A DNA stretch of 64,000 bases from Nocardiopsis_B sediminis (lineage in GTDB: Bacteria > Actinomycetota > Actinomycetes > Streptosporangiales > Streptosporangiaceae). The notes under the pieces were generated by a model. It saw nothing but the letters and a program-made list of their open reading frames with translations, did no database searches and had not been told where the DNA came from. Positions within the stretch are counted from its first letter, which is position 1, and every line of letters begins with the position of its first letter. The translations under genes were made by a program, and so were the position numbers. Shown here in pieces: positions 1 through 8,314 of the stretch. The DNA lies in assembly GCF_042650565.1 (NCBI RefSeq), contig NZ_JBHSBH010000007.1, positions 62,001 through 126,000 on the forward strand, written 5' to 3'.

Positions 1-870
1 GGCCGTGGGGCCGCTGCGTCAAGGACCGCTCTTCTTCTCGCCGAAGACGGCGAGCGGGTGCGAATGGTCAGCCGGACGGGCGGCGGGCCCGACCACCCGC
101 TCATCGACAAGGTCACCGCGGACGCGACCGACACCGATCGGCTCACCGAGCTGACAGAGGGGGTGGACACGCTGTTCACCACCGCCGCGCCGCCGTACCA
201 CCTCTGGCCCGAGCAGTTCCCGGTCTTGTCGGCGTCGCTCCTCACCGCGGCGAGGCGGACCGGGGTCGCGTACGTGATGCTCGGCAACCCTTACGCCTAT
301 GGGCCGGTGAGCGGGCCGATCACGCCGGACCTCCCCCTGACGGCGACCGGTCCCAAGGGGCGGACCAGAGCGCGGGTTTGGGAGGAGGCCGCCGCCTCCG
401 GGGTGAACGTCACCGAGGTGCGGGCCGCCCAGTTCTACGGCGCCGGCGCCGTCTCGGTGTTCAGCCTCATGGTGCAGCGGCAGGCCATGGCAGGCAGGCT
501 GGTCCTGGTGCCGCAGGAACTCGACGTGCCGCACAGTTATTCGGCGATCGGCGACACCGCACGCACGCTGGTCGCCGCGAGCCGCAACGAGCAGGCGTAC
601 GGCCGTGCCTGGCACGTACCCGCCTCGACCCTGTCGGTGCGGGAACTGGCCGAGCGACTCGCCGACCTCGCGGGGGCACCGAAACCGCGGATGGAAGAGA
701 TGACCGAACGCGACCTGGCCCTACTGGCGTTCACCGAGCCGTTCTGGGCGGAAATGCACGAAGTACTCACCAAGCGCGGCCATCCGTTCGTCATCGACTA
801 CTCCGAGACCGAGAAGGTCCTCGGCGTGAGCGTCACCCCGGTCGACGACGTGCTCGGAGAAGTGATCTAG
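1..870 (+). CDS. NAD-dependent epimerase/NmrA-like reductase, 5' end outside window
   Basis: The reading frame is open from the first base, and its first residues (GRGAAASRTALLLAEDGERV) look like the end of a Rossmann nucleotide-binding loop plus the following helix and strand. The true start therefore lies left of the window, and the internal GTG at 58 is probably not the start. Downstream the segments DATD, TTAAPPYHLW, YVMLGNPYAYG and AAQFYGAGA fit extended or atypical SDR epimerases that act on small metabolites or sense NAD(P). The C-terminus (EKVLGVSVTPVDDVL) is typical of the family end, so the 3' end is intact. The substrate cannot be told. It converges on the aldo/keto reductase gene. 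Confidence 0.75.
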   Translation, partial: GRGAAASRTALLLAEDGERVRMVSRTGGGPDHPLIDKVTADATDTDRLTELTEGVDTLFTTAAPPYHLWPEQFPVLSASLLTAARRTGVAYVMLGNPYAYGPVSGPITPDLPLTATGPKGRTRARVWEEAAASGVNVTEVRAAQFYGAGAVSVFSLMVQRQAMAGRLVLVPQELDVPHSYSAIGDTARTLVAASRNEQAYGRAWHVPASTLSVRELAERLADLAGAPKPRMEEMTERDLALLAFTEPFWAEMHEVLTKRGHPFVIDYSETEKVLGVSVTPVDDVLGEVI

Positions 871-966
871 CGGGTTGGCGAGCGCCATCGGCGCCCCGCC
901 GTCCGCCCGCTCGCGTGCAGCCAATCCCCCGTTGACCCGGCGAGCCCAGGAGCATTCCGAGCGGCC

Positions 967-1003
967 CCGCCCTGTCGTCGAACGATCTTCGGCGACAGGG
1001 CGG
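967..1003. terminator. Bidirectional terminator hairpin
   Basis: Perfect 11-bp stem (CCGCCCTGTCG at 967-977, its complement at 993-1003) with a 15-nt loop, lying between two convergent genes. There is no T-run on either side, as is common for actinobacterial terminators. Confidence 0.6.
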
Positions 1004-1022
1004 CCCGCTCGACGCTGAGGCG

Positions 1023-2096
1023 TCAGAGCCCGCGCCGCCCGGCCACCCGGGCGTCGCCGAAGATCAAGCCCTGGGCCATCGGCCGGTCCATGAAGGCCCG
1101 GGGGAAGGTGCGGCCGGGATCACTGACCGCGTCGAGCCGCTCGACGTGCTCCCTGTCGAGCACGACATCGAGCGCGCCCAGGTTGTCCTCGAGCTGGCGG
1201 GCCGTGCGCGCTCCCAGCACCGGCGAGACCACCGCAGGGTTCAGCAGTGTCCAGGCGATCGCGACCTGGGCCGCGCTGGCCCCCACCTGCGCGGCGACCT
1301 CCTGGACGGCGTCGGCGATGCCGACGTTGCGGTCGGTGAGGTTGCCGGAGCTCTGGATCACGCCCCTGCGGGTGCCGACCGCGGCGTCCTGACCCGCCTG
1401 CTCGGCGACGTCGGCGCGGCCGTACTTCCCGGTGAGCAGCCCGCCTCCGAGCGCGGACCACGGAAGCACCCCCAGCCCCAGGTCGAACGCCATCGGCAGG
1501 AGCTCGTGCTCGACGGTGCGCTGCACCAGGCTGTACTCGCTCTGCAACGCGACCAGCGGCGTCCACCCGCGCAGGTCCGCCAGCGTCTGCATGGCCGAGA
1601 TGCGCCAGGCCGGGGTGTTGGCGATGCCCACATAGGTGATCTTCCCACTGCGCACCAGGTCGTCGAGCCCGCGCATGACCTCCTCGTGCGCGGTCGTGTA
1701 ATCCCAGCCGTGAAGGTAGAAGAGATCGATGTGGTCGGTGTCGAGCCGGCGCAGGCTCGCCTCCAGGGACCGGACCATGTTCAGCCGGTGGTTTCCGCCC
1801 GCGTTCGGGTTCCGCCGGTCGCGGGTCATCGTGTACTTGGTCGAAAGGACGACCTGGTCCCGCCTGTCCTTCACGAACCGGCCGAGCAGGCGCTCGGCGG
1901 AACCATCGGTGTAGTTGACCGAGGTGTCGACGAAGTTGCCGCCGCGGTCGAGGTAGGTGTCGAGGATGCGCCGCGCCTCCTCCGGTCCTGCTCCCCACCC
2001 CCAGTCCTCACCGAACGTCATCGTCCCCAGCGACAGCGGGGACACCCGCAGTCCGGAACGTCCCAGCAGCCGGTAGTCGGCCAGTGAGCGGCTCAT
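1023..2096 (-). CDS. Aldo/keto reductase
   Basis: A 357-residue NAD(P)H-dependent oxidoreductase of the AKR superfamily, cytosolic, reducing aldehydes or ketones. The TIM-barrel signatures are present: GGNFVDTSVNYTDGSAERLLG carries the catalytic Asp and Tyr, LSTKYTM the Lys, and DLFYLHGWD the His. The C-terminal VSPVLGARTARQLEDNLGAL is the cofactor-binding end. The ATG at 2096 follows GAGGATCGAG; a far longer open frame upstream is non-coding. It is divergent from an XRE-MmyB regulator, with a 14-bp inverted repeat between them, so that regulator probably controls it. Substrate unknown. Confidence 0.9.
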   Translation of the reverse strand: MSRSLADYRLLGRSGLRVSPLSLGTMTFGEDWGWGAGPEEARRILDTYLDRGGNFVDTSVNYTDGSAERLLGRFVKDRRDQVVLSTKYTMTRDRRNPNAGGNHRLNMVRSLEASLRRLDTDHIDLFYLHGWDYTTAHEEVMRGLDDLVRSGKITYVGIANTPAWRISAMQTLADLRGWTPLVALQSEYSLVQRTVEHELLPMAFDLGLGVLPWSALGGGLLTGKYGRADVAEQAGQDAAVGTRRGVIQSSGNLTDRNVGIADAVQEVAAQVGASAAQVAIAWTLLNPAVVSPVLGARTARQLEDNLGALDVVLDREHVERLDAVSDPGRTFPRAFMDRPMAQGLIFGDARVAGRRGL

Positions 2097-2204
2097 CTCG
2101 ATCCTCGCTTCTCGGTGTCGCCTCGATGGATGCGGCGCGGTTCCCGACGGGCGCCGGGACCGCGCTCGGCCCATGCTGCGTCCCGGCCGCCGGGGCGGCC
2201 AGGA

Positions 2205-2243
2205 CGCGGTCAGCCTGGCTGTGGCACGCCCAGGCTGACCGCG
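2205..2243. promoter_or_regulatory. Operator-like 14-bp inverted repeat
   Basis: CGCGGTCAGCCTGG (2205-2218) is perfectly repeated in inverted orientation at 2230-2243, 11 bp apart, in the region between the divergent reductase and XRE genes. It ends 24 bp before the XRE start and is most likely the binding site of that regulator. Confidence 0.6.
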
Positions 2244-2267
2244 ACAGGGGTGGATAAGGTGGGCTCC

Positions 2268-3131
2268 ATGCCCGACAACGACCTGGGAGACTTCCTCCGG
2301 AGCCGCCGGGCGCGGCTGCGGCCCGAGGACGTCGACATGCTCAGCTCCGGCACCCGGCGGGTCGCGGGCCTGCGCCGCGAGGAGATCGCCGTCCTGGCCG
2401 ACGTCAACGTCGACTACTACACCCGTCTCGAACAGGGGCGGGAGCGCCGACCCTCGGCCCAGATGGTCGACGCCCTGCGCCGGGCCCTGCGCCTCGACGA
2501 GGACGAGGCCGCGCACCTGCACCGCCTCGCCGGCACGGTGCCCCTCCCGTCCGGCTCCCGGCCGCCGCACCACGTCAGTGCCGGGCTGCGGCAGCTGCTG
2601 GACGGCTACTCCCACACCCCCGCACTGGTCCTCAACCGGGGACTGGACGTACTCGCGACCAACCCGCTGGCCGACGCGCTCTTCAGCGCGTTCGCACCGG
2701 TGGACAACCTGGCGCGGATGGCGTTCGTGCACCCGGCGGGCCGCGGCTTCTACCGGGACTGGAACCGCGTGGCGCGATCGACGGTGGCCAACCTGCGGCA
2801 CGCCACCGGCCACGAGCCGGGCGACCCGCACCTGGCCGCACTCGTCGCCGAACTCGCACAGCACAGCCCCCGCTTCGCCGAGCTGTGGGCCGAGCACGAC
2901 GTACGCGGCAAGTCCCACGAGGCCAAACGGCTCCTGCACCCCGACGTCGGACCGCTCACACTCGACTTCCGGACCTTCGACGTCCGGGAGGCACCCGGGC
3001 AGCAACTGGTCATCTACCACGCGGAGCCCGGGAGCGAGAGCCACCAGGCCCTGAACCTGCTGGAGACCTTGCACGCCACCCGCGCCGCCGAACACGGCCC
3101 CGCGCACCTCACCGGGTCACGACGCGCGTGA
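2268..3131 (+). CDS. XRE-family regulator with MmyB-like ligand domain
   Basis: A 287-residue cytosolic transcription factor. Residues about 5-75 form a Cro/XRE helix-turn-helix (RRVAGLRREEIAVLADVNVDYYTRLEQG). Residues about 100-270 are the MmyB-like PAS-type ligand domain (LVLNRGLDVLATNPLADALF; FYRDWNRVA; LWAEHDVRGKSHEAKRL). The ATG at 2268 is the first start that begins directly at the family N-terminus (MPDNDLGDFLRSRRARL). In actinomycetes this family is typically divergent from an oxidoreductase and binds a small hydrophobic ligand; here the partner is the aldo/keto reductase. It overlaps the convergent downstream gene by 15 bp. Confidence 0.9.
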   Translation: MPDNDLGDFLRSRRARLRPEDVDMLSSGTRRVAGLRREEIAVLADVNVDYYTRLEQGRERRPSAQMVDALRRALRLDEDEAAHLHRLAGTVPLPSGSRPPHHVSAGLRQLLDGYSHTPALVLNRGLDVLATNPLADALFSAFAPVDNLARMAFVHPAGRGFYRDWNRVARSTVANLRHATGHEPGDPHLAALVAELAQHSPRFAELWAEHDVRGKSHEAKRLLHPDVGPLTLDFRTFDVREAPGQQLVIYHAEPGSESHQALNLLETLHATRAAEHGPAHLTGSRRA

Positions 3132-3602
3132 CCGAGGACCGCTGACCACGGCGTCGGTCTGGTCGCGGACGATCAGCCACCGGCCACGTGCGTCCCTGCG
3201 CCGCACCTGCGAGTTGACGGCGCGGACTTCGGTCATCACCCCGTCCGCGGCGGTCAGCCACGCGAGGAAGACCATGCGCGTCGCGGCGAGCCCGCCCGAC
3301 ACGATGACCTCGGGCTGCTCCTCGATCACGTGCTCGGCCCGCCGCAGCGCGGTGAACGCCGGGCCGAACACCCTCCCGAACTCCCGGGCGTCGCGCAGGA
3401 CGCGGCGCTCGGGATCGGCGTTGTCGAAAAGGATGACGTCGTCGCCGGCGAAGTCGTACTGGTCGGCGAAGCGGGTGTCGAAGTCGAAGTCCCCGTCGTT
3501 CTCGTCACGGTCCCAGAGGAAGATCCACTCGCGGTGCTGCGCGGCGACCGCCTCGACGTCGTCGCGCTCTGTGGTGGTCGCCGTCGGGAGTCCCTCGGTC
3601 AT
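3117..3602 (-). CDS. SnoaL/NTF2-like protein
   Basis: A 161-residue single-domain alpha+beta-cone protein of the SnoaL-like/NTF2 superfamily. Recognisable segments are QHREWIFLWD, DFDTRFADQYDF, LRDAREFGRVFGPAFTALRRAEHVIEEQPEV and a C-terminal RWLIVRDQTDAVV strand. Members are either small hydrolases/isomerases or non-enzymatic ligand binders, and nothing in the sequence fixes which. The start is the ATG at 3602; sequence further upstream in the same frame belongs to an unrelated decayed gene. Its 3' end overlaps the convergent XRE gene by 15 bp. Confidence 0.8.
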   Translation of the reverse strand: MTEGLPTATTTERDDVEAVAAQHREWIFLWDRDENDGDFDFDTRFADQYDFAGDDVILFDNADPERRVLRDAREFGRVFGPAFTALRRAEHVIEEQPEVIVSGGLAATRMVFLAWLTAADGVMTEVRAVNSQVRRRDARGRWLIVRDQTDAVVSGPRSRAS

Positions 3603-3758
3603 CTCGGTGCCTTTCGGTCGGTGCCCGGTCGCATTCGAGTGTGGGCGCGCGGACGGACGCGCGACAGGGCGGCCTGTGCCCGGACGCCGCACACCCAGGC
3701 ACTGTCCTTTTCCGGATCGACGCCCTGGCACCGGGATCCTGCACGACGGCGGACTGCG

Positions 3759-3872
3759 GTCATTGCTCAGGCGGGTACCGCGGCGCCAGAGGGTACGGGT
3801 GTTGAGGGTGTCGCTGATGGTGCCGGTCGGGTCGCCGTCGACCAGCAGAAGGTGGGTGCGGGGTGCTATCCG
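3759..3872 (-). pseudogene. Remnant of an amidohydrolase C-terminus
   Basis: Read on the minus strand, this piece gives LLLVDGDPTGTISDT followed by LWRRGTRL, preceded by ARIAPRT. That is the classic C-terminal segment of metal-dependent amidohydrolases (compare ADLIVLTADPTQDI in the intact enzyme at 36324). There is no start and no metal-binding HxH region upstream, because the LacI gene occupies that place in another frame. It is a decayed 3' fragment, and its frame runs on into the upstream region of the SnoaL gene. Confidence 0.55.
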
Positions 3873-4894
3873 GGCGGCGCGGTGGAGGCGCGCGGGATGA
3901 GGGTCGGGGGGCGGACCACGGTGGCGTCGGGGGCCGCGGGGTCCAGGACGAGGCCGACGGCGGCGGTGGCGATGTCGCGGAAGGGCACCCGCATGGTCGT
4001 GAGCGGGAGCGGCAGGCGCCCGGCCAGGGGGATGTCGTTGTAGCCGACGATCGACAGCTCGCGCGGCACGTCCAGGCCGGCGCGCATCGCGGTGGACAGC
4101 ACGCCGACGGCGGTGTTGTCGTTGATCGCGAAGATCGCGGTGGGCCGCTCGGCGCCGGAGAGCAGGGCGCGGGCGGCCTCTTCGCCGGCCTCCATGCTGA
4201 ACGCCGATTCGCGGACCCACGCCGGGCGCGGGGTGATGCCCGCTTCGGCGAGGGCGCGCAGGAACCCGTCGCGGCGCCGGGTGGAGCTGGAGGTGTAGGC
4301 CGGGCCGGCCACGCACGCGATATCGCGGTGGCCCAGGTCGATGAGGTGCCGGGTGGCGAGGTAGCCGCCGAGCTCGTCGTCGCCGACGGAGGCGGGGCTG
4401 TGGCCGTCGGTGCGCAGGGCGAGTGCGTGGGGGGTGTTGGTGCGGCGCAGCTCGGCGAGGTAGGGGTCGTCGAGGCGGGCGGTGGAGAGCACGAGGCCGT
4501 CGACCCGGCGTTGCAGGAGCGATCGGGCGGCGCTGCGCTGGGTGTCGGGATGGTCGTCGGTGGTGGCGACGACCGCGAAGTAGCCGCGGGCCTGGCAGGC
4601 GCGGGCCAGCTCCTCGTACAGGATCGCCATGACGGTGTCGGTCAGCCGGGGGACGAGGACGCCGATGGTGCTGGTGCCGCGGCGGCGCAGGCTGGAGGCG
4701 ACGGAGTGGGGGGTGTAGCCGAGTTCGTCGGCGGCCCGGCGCACCCGTTCGGCGGCCGCGCTGCGCGACGGCGGGACCCGGGGGTCCAGGACGCGCGAGA
4801 CGGTCGAGGTGCTCACCCCGGCCAGCCGCGCCACGTCGTGGATCGTGGGCGGCTTGGCGGGGCCGGGGGCCGTGGTCGCCTCCTCGGGTGGCAT
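3866..4894 (-). CDS. LacI-family transcriptional regulator
   Basis: 342 residues. An N-terminal LacI helix-turn-helix and hinge occupy residues 17-75 (TIHDVARLAGVSTSTVSRVL; LGYTPHSVASSLRRR). A periplasmic-binding-protein-like sensor domain follows to the end (STIGVLVPRLTDTVMAILYEE; GHRDIACVAGP; AIFAINDNTAVGVL; SIVGYNDIPLA). It is divergent from the DapA-family/NRAMP-like gene pair, whose promoter carries a tandem GCAAACGTTCCC repeat with the AACGTT core usual for LacI sites. It is therefore very probably the repressor of that operon, released by its substrate. Confidence 0.92.
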   Translation of the reverse strand: MPPEEATTAPGPAKPPTIHDVARLAGVSTSTVSRVLDPRVPPSRSAAAERVRRAADELGYTPHSVASSLRRRGTSTIGVLVPRLTDTVMAILYEELARACQARGYFAVVATTDDHPDTQRSAARSLLQRRVDGLVLSTARLDDPYLAELRRTNTPHALALRTDGHSPASVGDDELGGYLATRHLIDLGHRDIACVAGPAYTSSSTRRRDGFLRALAEAGITPRPAWVRESAFSMEAGEEAARALLSGAERPTAIFAINDNTAVGVLSTAMRAGLDVPRELSIVGYNDIPLAGRLPLPLTTMRVPFRDIATAAVGLVLDPAAPDATVVRPPTLIPRASTAPPG

Positions 4895-4983
4895 GGCTGG
4901 CTCGGCCCTCCTCCTGGGTTCGCGGCGACCAGTCTAGTCGGGGCGCGCGCCCTCGCCCGTCGCGGTGCGCCGCAGGTCACCTC

Positions 4984-5012
4984 TTGACGTGTCCTGCACC
5001 ACACCACATAAT
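4984..5012 (+). promoter_or_regulatory. Sigma-70-type promoter of the DapA-family gene
   Basis: TTGACG (4984-4989), a 17-bp spacer and CATAAT (5007-5012): a near-consensus housekeeping promoter. The predicted start of transcription, about 5019, falls inside the LacI-type repeat that follows. Confidence 0.75.
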
Positions 5013-5036
5013 GCAAACGTTCCCGCAAACGTTCCC
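5013..5036. promoter_or_regulatory. Tandem LacI-type operator
   Basis: The 12-mer GCAAACGTTCCC occurs twice head to tail (5013-5024 and 5025-5036), each with the palindromic core AACGTT. It directly abuts the -10 box and covers the predicted transcription start, an arrangement that gives repression. The GGAAGGA ribosome site of the next gene follows immediately (about 5037-5043). Confidence 0.75.
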
Positions 5037-5050
5037 GGAAGGATAGGCAC

Positions 5051-5968
5051 ATGTCGCTCGACCTGCGCGGACTCACCCCGGCACCCGTCACCCCGTTCAC
5101 CCCCGAGGGCGAGGTCGACCACGACGCCCTGGCATCCATGGGCCGCTGGCTCGCCGGCTTCGACGGCGTCAAAGGGCTCGTCTGCCTCGGCCACGCCGGA
5201 GAAGGCACCTTCCTCACCCAGGACGAGCAGACCGCGGTGATCCGCACCCTGGTGGAGGCGGTCGACGGCCGCGTGCCGATCATCGCCGGGATCACCGGCG
5301 AGGGCACCCGGGTCGCCGCCCACGAGGCCGCCCGCGCCGCCCGGGCCGGCGCCGCGGCCGGGCTGCTCTACCCCTCACACGGCTGGCTCAGGTTCGGCTT
5401 CCAGCCCGGCGCCCCCCAGGACCGCTACCGCAACGTCCACGAGGAGTCCGGGCTCCCCCTGATCCTCTTCCAGTACCCCGACGCCACCAAGGCCACCTAC
5501 GACCTCGACACCCAGCTGGAGATCGCCGCCCAGCCCGGCGTGTTCGCCACCAAGAACGGCGTGCGCAACATGCGCCGCTGGGACACCGAGATCCCGGTCC
5601 TGCGCGCCGAGCTCCCCGACCTCCAGATCCTCACCTGCCACGACGAATACCTCCTGCCCACCATGTTCGACGTGGACGGCGCACTGGTCGGCTACGGCAC
5701 CATCGCCCCCGAGCCCCTCGTCGAGCTCATCGCCGCCGGCCGGGACCGCGACTACGCCCGGGCACGGAGGATCCACGACACCCTGCTCCCGCTGACCAAG
5801 GCGGTGTACCACCGCAACTCGCACATGGAGGGGACGGTCGCGCTGAAGATCGCCCTCGAACTGCGGGGGGTGCTGCCCGGCGCCACCGTGCGCTCGCCCC
5901 TGCTCCCGCTGGCCGACTCCGCCCGCCCGGAGATCGAGGCGGGCCTCAAGCACGCCGGCCTGCTCTGA
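5051..5968 (+). CDS. DapA/NAL-family class I aldolase (dihydrodipicolinate synthase-like)
   Basis: A 305-residue TIM-barrel lyase. K168 in FATKNG is the Schiff-base lysine and Y142 in LFQYP the conserved proton-relay tyrosine. The pyruvate-binding GTxGE loop is altered to GHAGEG (48-53). Such divergence, together with LacI control and a transporter partner, argues for a catabolic 2-keto-3-deoxy-acid aldolase or dehydratase rather than lysine synthesis. The start has a good GGAAGGA site 7 bases upstream. Substrate unknown. It is followed by the NRAMP-like gene after 233 bp. Confidence 0.85.
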   Translation: MSLDLRGLTPAPVTPFTPEGEVDHDALASMGRWLAGFDGVKGLVCLGHAGEGTFLTQDEQTAVIRTLVEAVDGRVPIIAGITGEGTRVAAHEAARAARAGAAAGLLYPSHGWLRFGFQPGAPQDRYRNVHEESGLPLILFQYPDATKATYDLDTQLEIAAQPGVFATKNGVRNMRRWDTEIPVLRAELPDLQILTCHDEYLLPTMFDVDGALVGYGTIAPEPLVELIAAGRDRDYARARRIHDTLLPLTKAVYHRNSHMEGTVALKIALELRGVLPGATVRSPLLPLADSARPEIEAGLKHAGLL

Positions 5969-6201
5969 CACCGGCCGCCGGGGCGCCGTCACACCGCGCC
6001 CCGCCCACCGCTCCCCCGCCGGCGACCACCTGGCCTCCCGCGACGGACGCCGCTCCCACGTCCCGCGCCCGCCGGCGCCCGTGCCCGGCCGGCCTCCGCG
6101 ACCCCGACCGCGCCGGAGGGCGTCCACCCCCTGCGATCCCACCCCACCCCACCCCGCCCTGCGGCCCGGGAACGGCCCGGCCGCAGACTGGAGGCGACAC
6201 C

Positions 6202-7455
6202 ATGACCGCGAACCCCCGCCCCTCCCCAGCAGCGGCGCCGCCGGATGCGACGCGGCGCTCGCGCCTGCTGCGCGCCCTGGCCCTCATGGGCCCCGCCTTC
6301 GTGGTCGGCGCCTGGCAGTTCGGCCCCGGCAACCTCACCTCCGCCATCGAGGCCGGCGGCCGGTTCGGCTACGCGCTGATCTGGGTCATCGTCGTGTCCA
6401 CCCTGCTCATGACGGTGTTCACCGACATGTCGGTCCGCATCGGGCTGGCCTCGCCCGGCTCGGTCGTCGACAGCATCAAGCAGCGCCTCGGCCACGCGTG
6501 GGGCGTGCTCGCGGGATGCGGGGTCTTCCTCATCACCCTGATGTTCTCCGTGGGCAACGCGGTGGGCTCCGGCCTGGGGCTGTCCATGCTGTTCGGCGGG
6601 CCGCCGGTGGCGTGGACGCTGGCCTGCACCGTCCTGGTCGCCGTCCTGCTGCTCACCCGCGACTACTACCGCCGCTTCGAGAAGGTCCTGCTGCTCACCG
6701 TGGTGGTCATGGGCATCGGGTTCCTGCTCGCCGCGATCCTGTCGGGACCCTCCTGGCCGGAGGTGGGCCGCGGCGTCGTCCCGACGGTCCCCGACGGTGT
6801 CGGCCTGCTGCTCGTGGCCATGGTGGGCACCAACTTCTCCGTCAACGCCGCCTTCTACGCCGGCTACACCATCCGCGAGCGCGGGATCGACCGTTCGCGT
6901 TACCGGGAGACCACGCTGTCGGACACCATCCCCGGCATCGCCGCCCCGGGCCTCATGACGATCATGGTGATCGTGGCCAGCGCCGCCGTCGCCCAGCGCA
7001 CGGGCACGGCGGCGGGCAGCGCCGGTGAGCTCAGCGGCGTCCTGGAGTCGGTCGCCGGGCCGGCGGGCGGCTACGTCTTCGCCGCGGGGTTCACCGCCGC
7101 CGCCTTCTCCTCGATGCTGGCCAACGCCACGGCCGGCGGAACCCTGCTCGCCGACGGCCTGGGGTGGGGCTCCGGCCTCGGCGGCCGCAGGGTCAGGGGG
7201 CTCATCCTGGTGATCCTCGGCTTCGGCCTGGCCGTCGCGGCACTGGCGAGCGGCTCCCCCGTGCAGCTCATCATCACCGCCCAGGCCCTGACCGTCGTGG
7301 TCGCCCCGTTCCTGGGCCTGGTGATCCTGCTGCTGGCCAACCACCGGGGGCTCATGGGCGACCTGCGCAACCGGTGGTGGCACAACCTCCTCGGCGCCGC
7401 CGGGTGGCTGGGCATCCTGGCCGTCTGCGCCAGCCTCGCCGTCGAGGTCCTCTGA
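6202..7455 (+). CDS. NRAMP-family transporter lacking the metal-site residues
   Basis: 417 residues and about 11 membrane helices with the NRAMP/APC fold. The start of helix 1 reads QFGPGNLTSAIEAGG, where metal-transporting NRAMP proteins have DPGN. The helix 6 region reads AMVGTNFSVNAAFYAGY, where they have MPHN. The Asp and Met that bind Mn/Fe are thus absent, so a divalent-metal role is doubtful. Its place behind a LacI-controlled aldolase gene suggests uptake of that enzyme's organic substrate. The ATG follows GGAGGCGAC. It converges on the SDR gene with only 23 bp between them. Confidence 0.82.
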   Translation: MTANPRPSPAAAPPDATRRSRLLRALALMGPAFVVGAWQFGPGNLTSAIEAGGRFGYALIWVIVVSTLLMTVFTDMSVRIGLASPGSVVDSIKQRLGHAWGVLAGCGVFLITLMFSVGNAVGSGLGLSMLFGGPPVAWTLACTVLVAVLLLTRDYYRRFEKVLLLTVVVMGIGFLLAAILSGPSWPEVGRGVVPTVPDGVGLLLVAMVGTNFSVNAAFYAGYTIRERGIDRSRYRETTLSDTIPGIAAPGLMTIMVIVASAAVAQRTGTAAGSAGELSGVLESVAGPAGGYVFAAGFTAAAFSSMLANATAGGTLLADGLGWGSGLGGRRVRGLILVILGFGLAVAALASGSPVQLIITAQALTVVVAPFLGLVILLLANHRGLMGDLRNRWWHNLLGAAGWLGILAVCASLAVEVL

Positions 7456-7478
7456 CCCCGCGGGCGGGCCCTGCCCGG

Positions 7479-8207
7479 TCACGCCAGTGGCACGCCCGTG
7501 TGGCGCTCCAGGGCGTCGATGAGCCGGGCCTGGAACGCTTCGTCGGCCGCCGCGGGGTGCGGTGACTGCGTCCGCCCGTGGTACCAGTAGCCACCGGTGG
7601 CCGGGGCCACGCCGGGGTGGGTGGCCAGCCAGGCCTGCGTCTGGTGCCCGGCGGCAAGGTCGTCCGATGCGCTGCGCCCGCCCATGCGGGTGGGGACCCA
7701 CCCGGGGTCGACCGCGTGGCTGACGGTTCCCTCCCAGCGCGACGCGCACGCGAGCGCGAGCGCGGTGACCCATAGCTTGGTGTCGCTGTAGGAGGCGTCG
7801 CCTGTGGCCAGCCGCTCCAGGTCGGTGGAGCCGGTGCGGTGCATGGAGCTGCTCAGGTAGATGAGCCGGGCCGGCTTGTCCATCAGGGCCGTCAGCACGT
7901 AGGGGGCGATGGTGTTGACGGTGATCAGCTCCGGGGCGTGCATGGTCCCGGCGTTGTGGATGACCGCGTCGAAGCGGCCGAACGCCGACGCCTGCCGGGC
8001 CGCGTCGTGGATGCCGTCGAGGCGGGAAAGGTCGCCGGTGACGGTGCCGGCCCACCGGCCGGCTCCCTGGGAACCGGCGCCCTCTGCGTCGGTGAGCCGG
8101 TCGGAGTTGCGGGCGTGGACGACGACGTCGTGCCCCTCGCCAGCGAGGTGCGCCGCCGCGTTGTGCCCGAGCCCGCCGGATGCTCCGGTCACCAGGACCA
8201 GGGCCAT
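7479..8207 (-). CDS. Short-chain dehydrogenase/reductase
   Basis: A 242-residue cytosolic NAD(P)-dependent oxidoreductase. The TGASGGLG loop (7-14), VIHNAG, the catalytic Ser in YLSSSMHR and a YxxxK pair in ASYSDTKLWV are all present, followed by HAVDPGWVPTRMGG. The ATG at 8207 is set by AAAGGAG just upstream. It lies 107 bp downstream of the zinc alcohol dehydrogenase on the same strand and may be co-transcribed with it. Substrate unknown. Confidence 0.9.
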   Translation of the reverse strand: MALVLVTGASGGLGHNAAAHLAGEGHDVVVHARNSDRLTDAEGAGSQGAGRWAGTVTGDLSRLDGIHDAARQASAFGRFDAVIHNAGTMHAPELITVNTIAPYVLTALMDKPARLIYLSSSMHRTGSTDLERLATGDASYSDTKLWVTALALACASRWEGTVSHAVDPGWVPTRMGGRSASDDLAAGHQTQAWLATHPGVAPATGGYWYHGRTQSPHPAAADEAFQARLIDALERHTGVPLA

Positions 8208-8314
8208 CGCCGGTCTCCTTTCGTCGTGGTGGGGGTGCGGCGCCGTGCCGGCGGTATCCGCACCCCCCCTATGCCCGTTCCGCGCCGGGACCGGCACCCC
8301 CATCGTCGGCCGGA

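Noticed and set aside
2097..3107. A 330-codon N-terminal extension of the aldo/keto reductase on the minus strand
   Set aside because: It is antisense to the XRE regulator, has shadow-type composition, and the family N-terminus begins at 2096 behind a ribosome site.
5051..5968. DapA-family gene as the biosynthetic dihydrodipicolinate synthase
   Set aside because: The pyruvate loop is altered, control is by LacI and the partner is a transporter, all unlike lysine synthesis genes.
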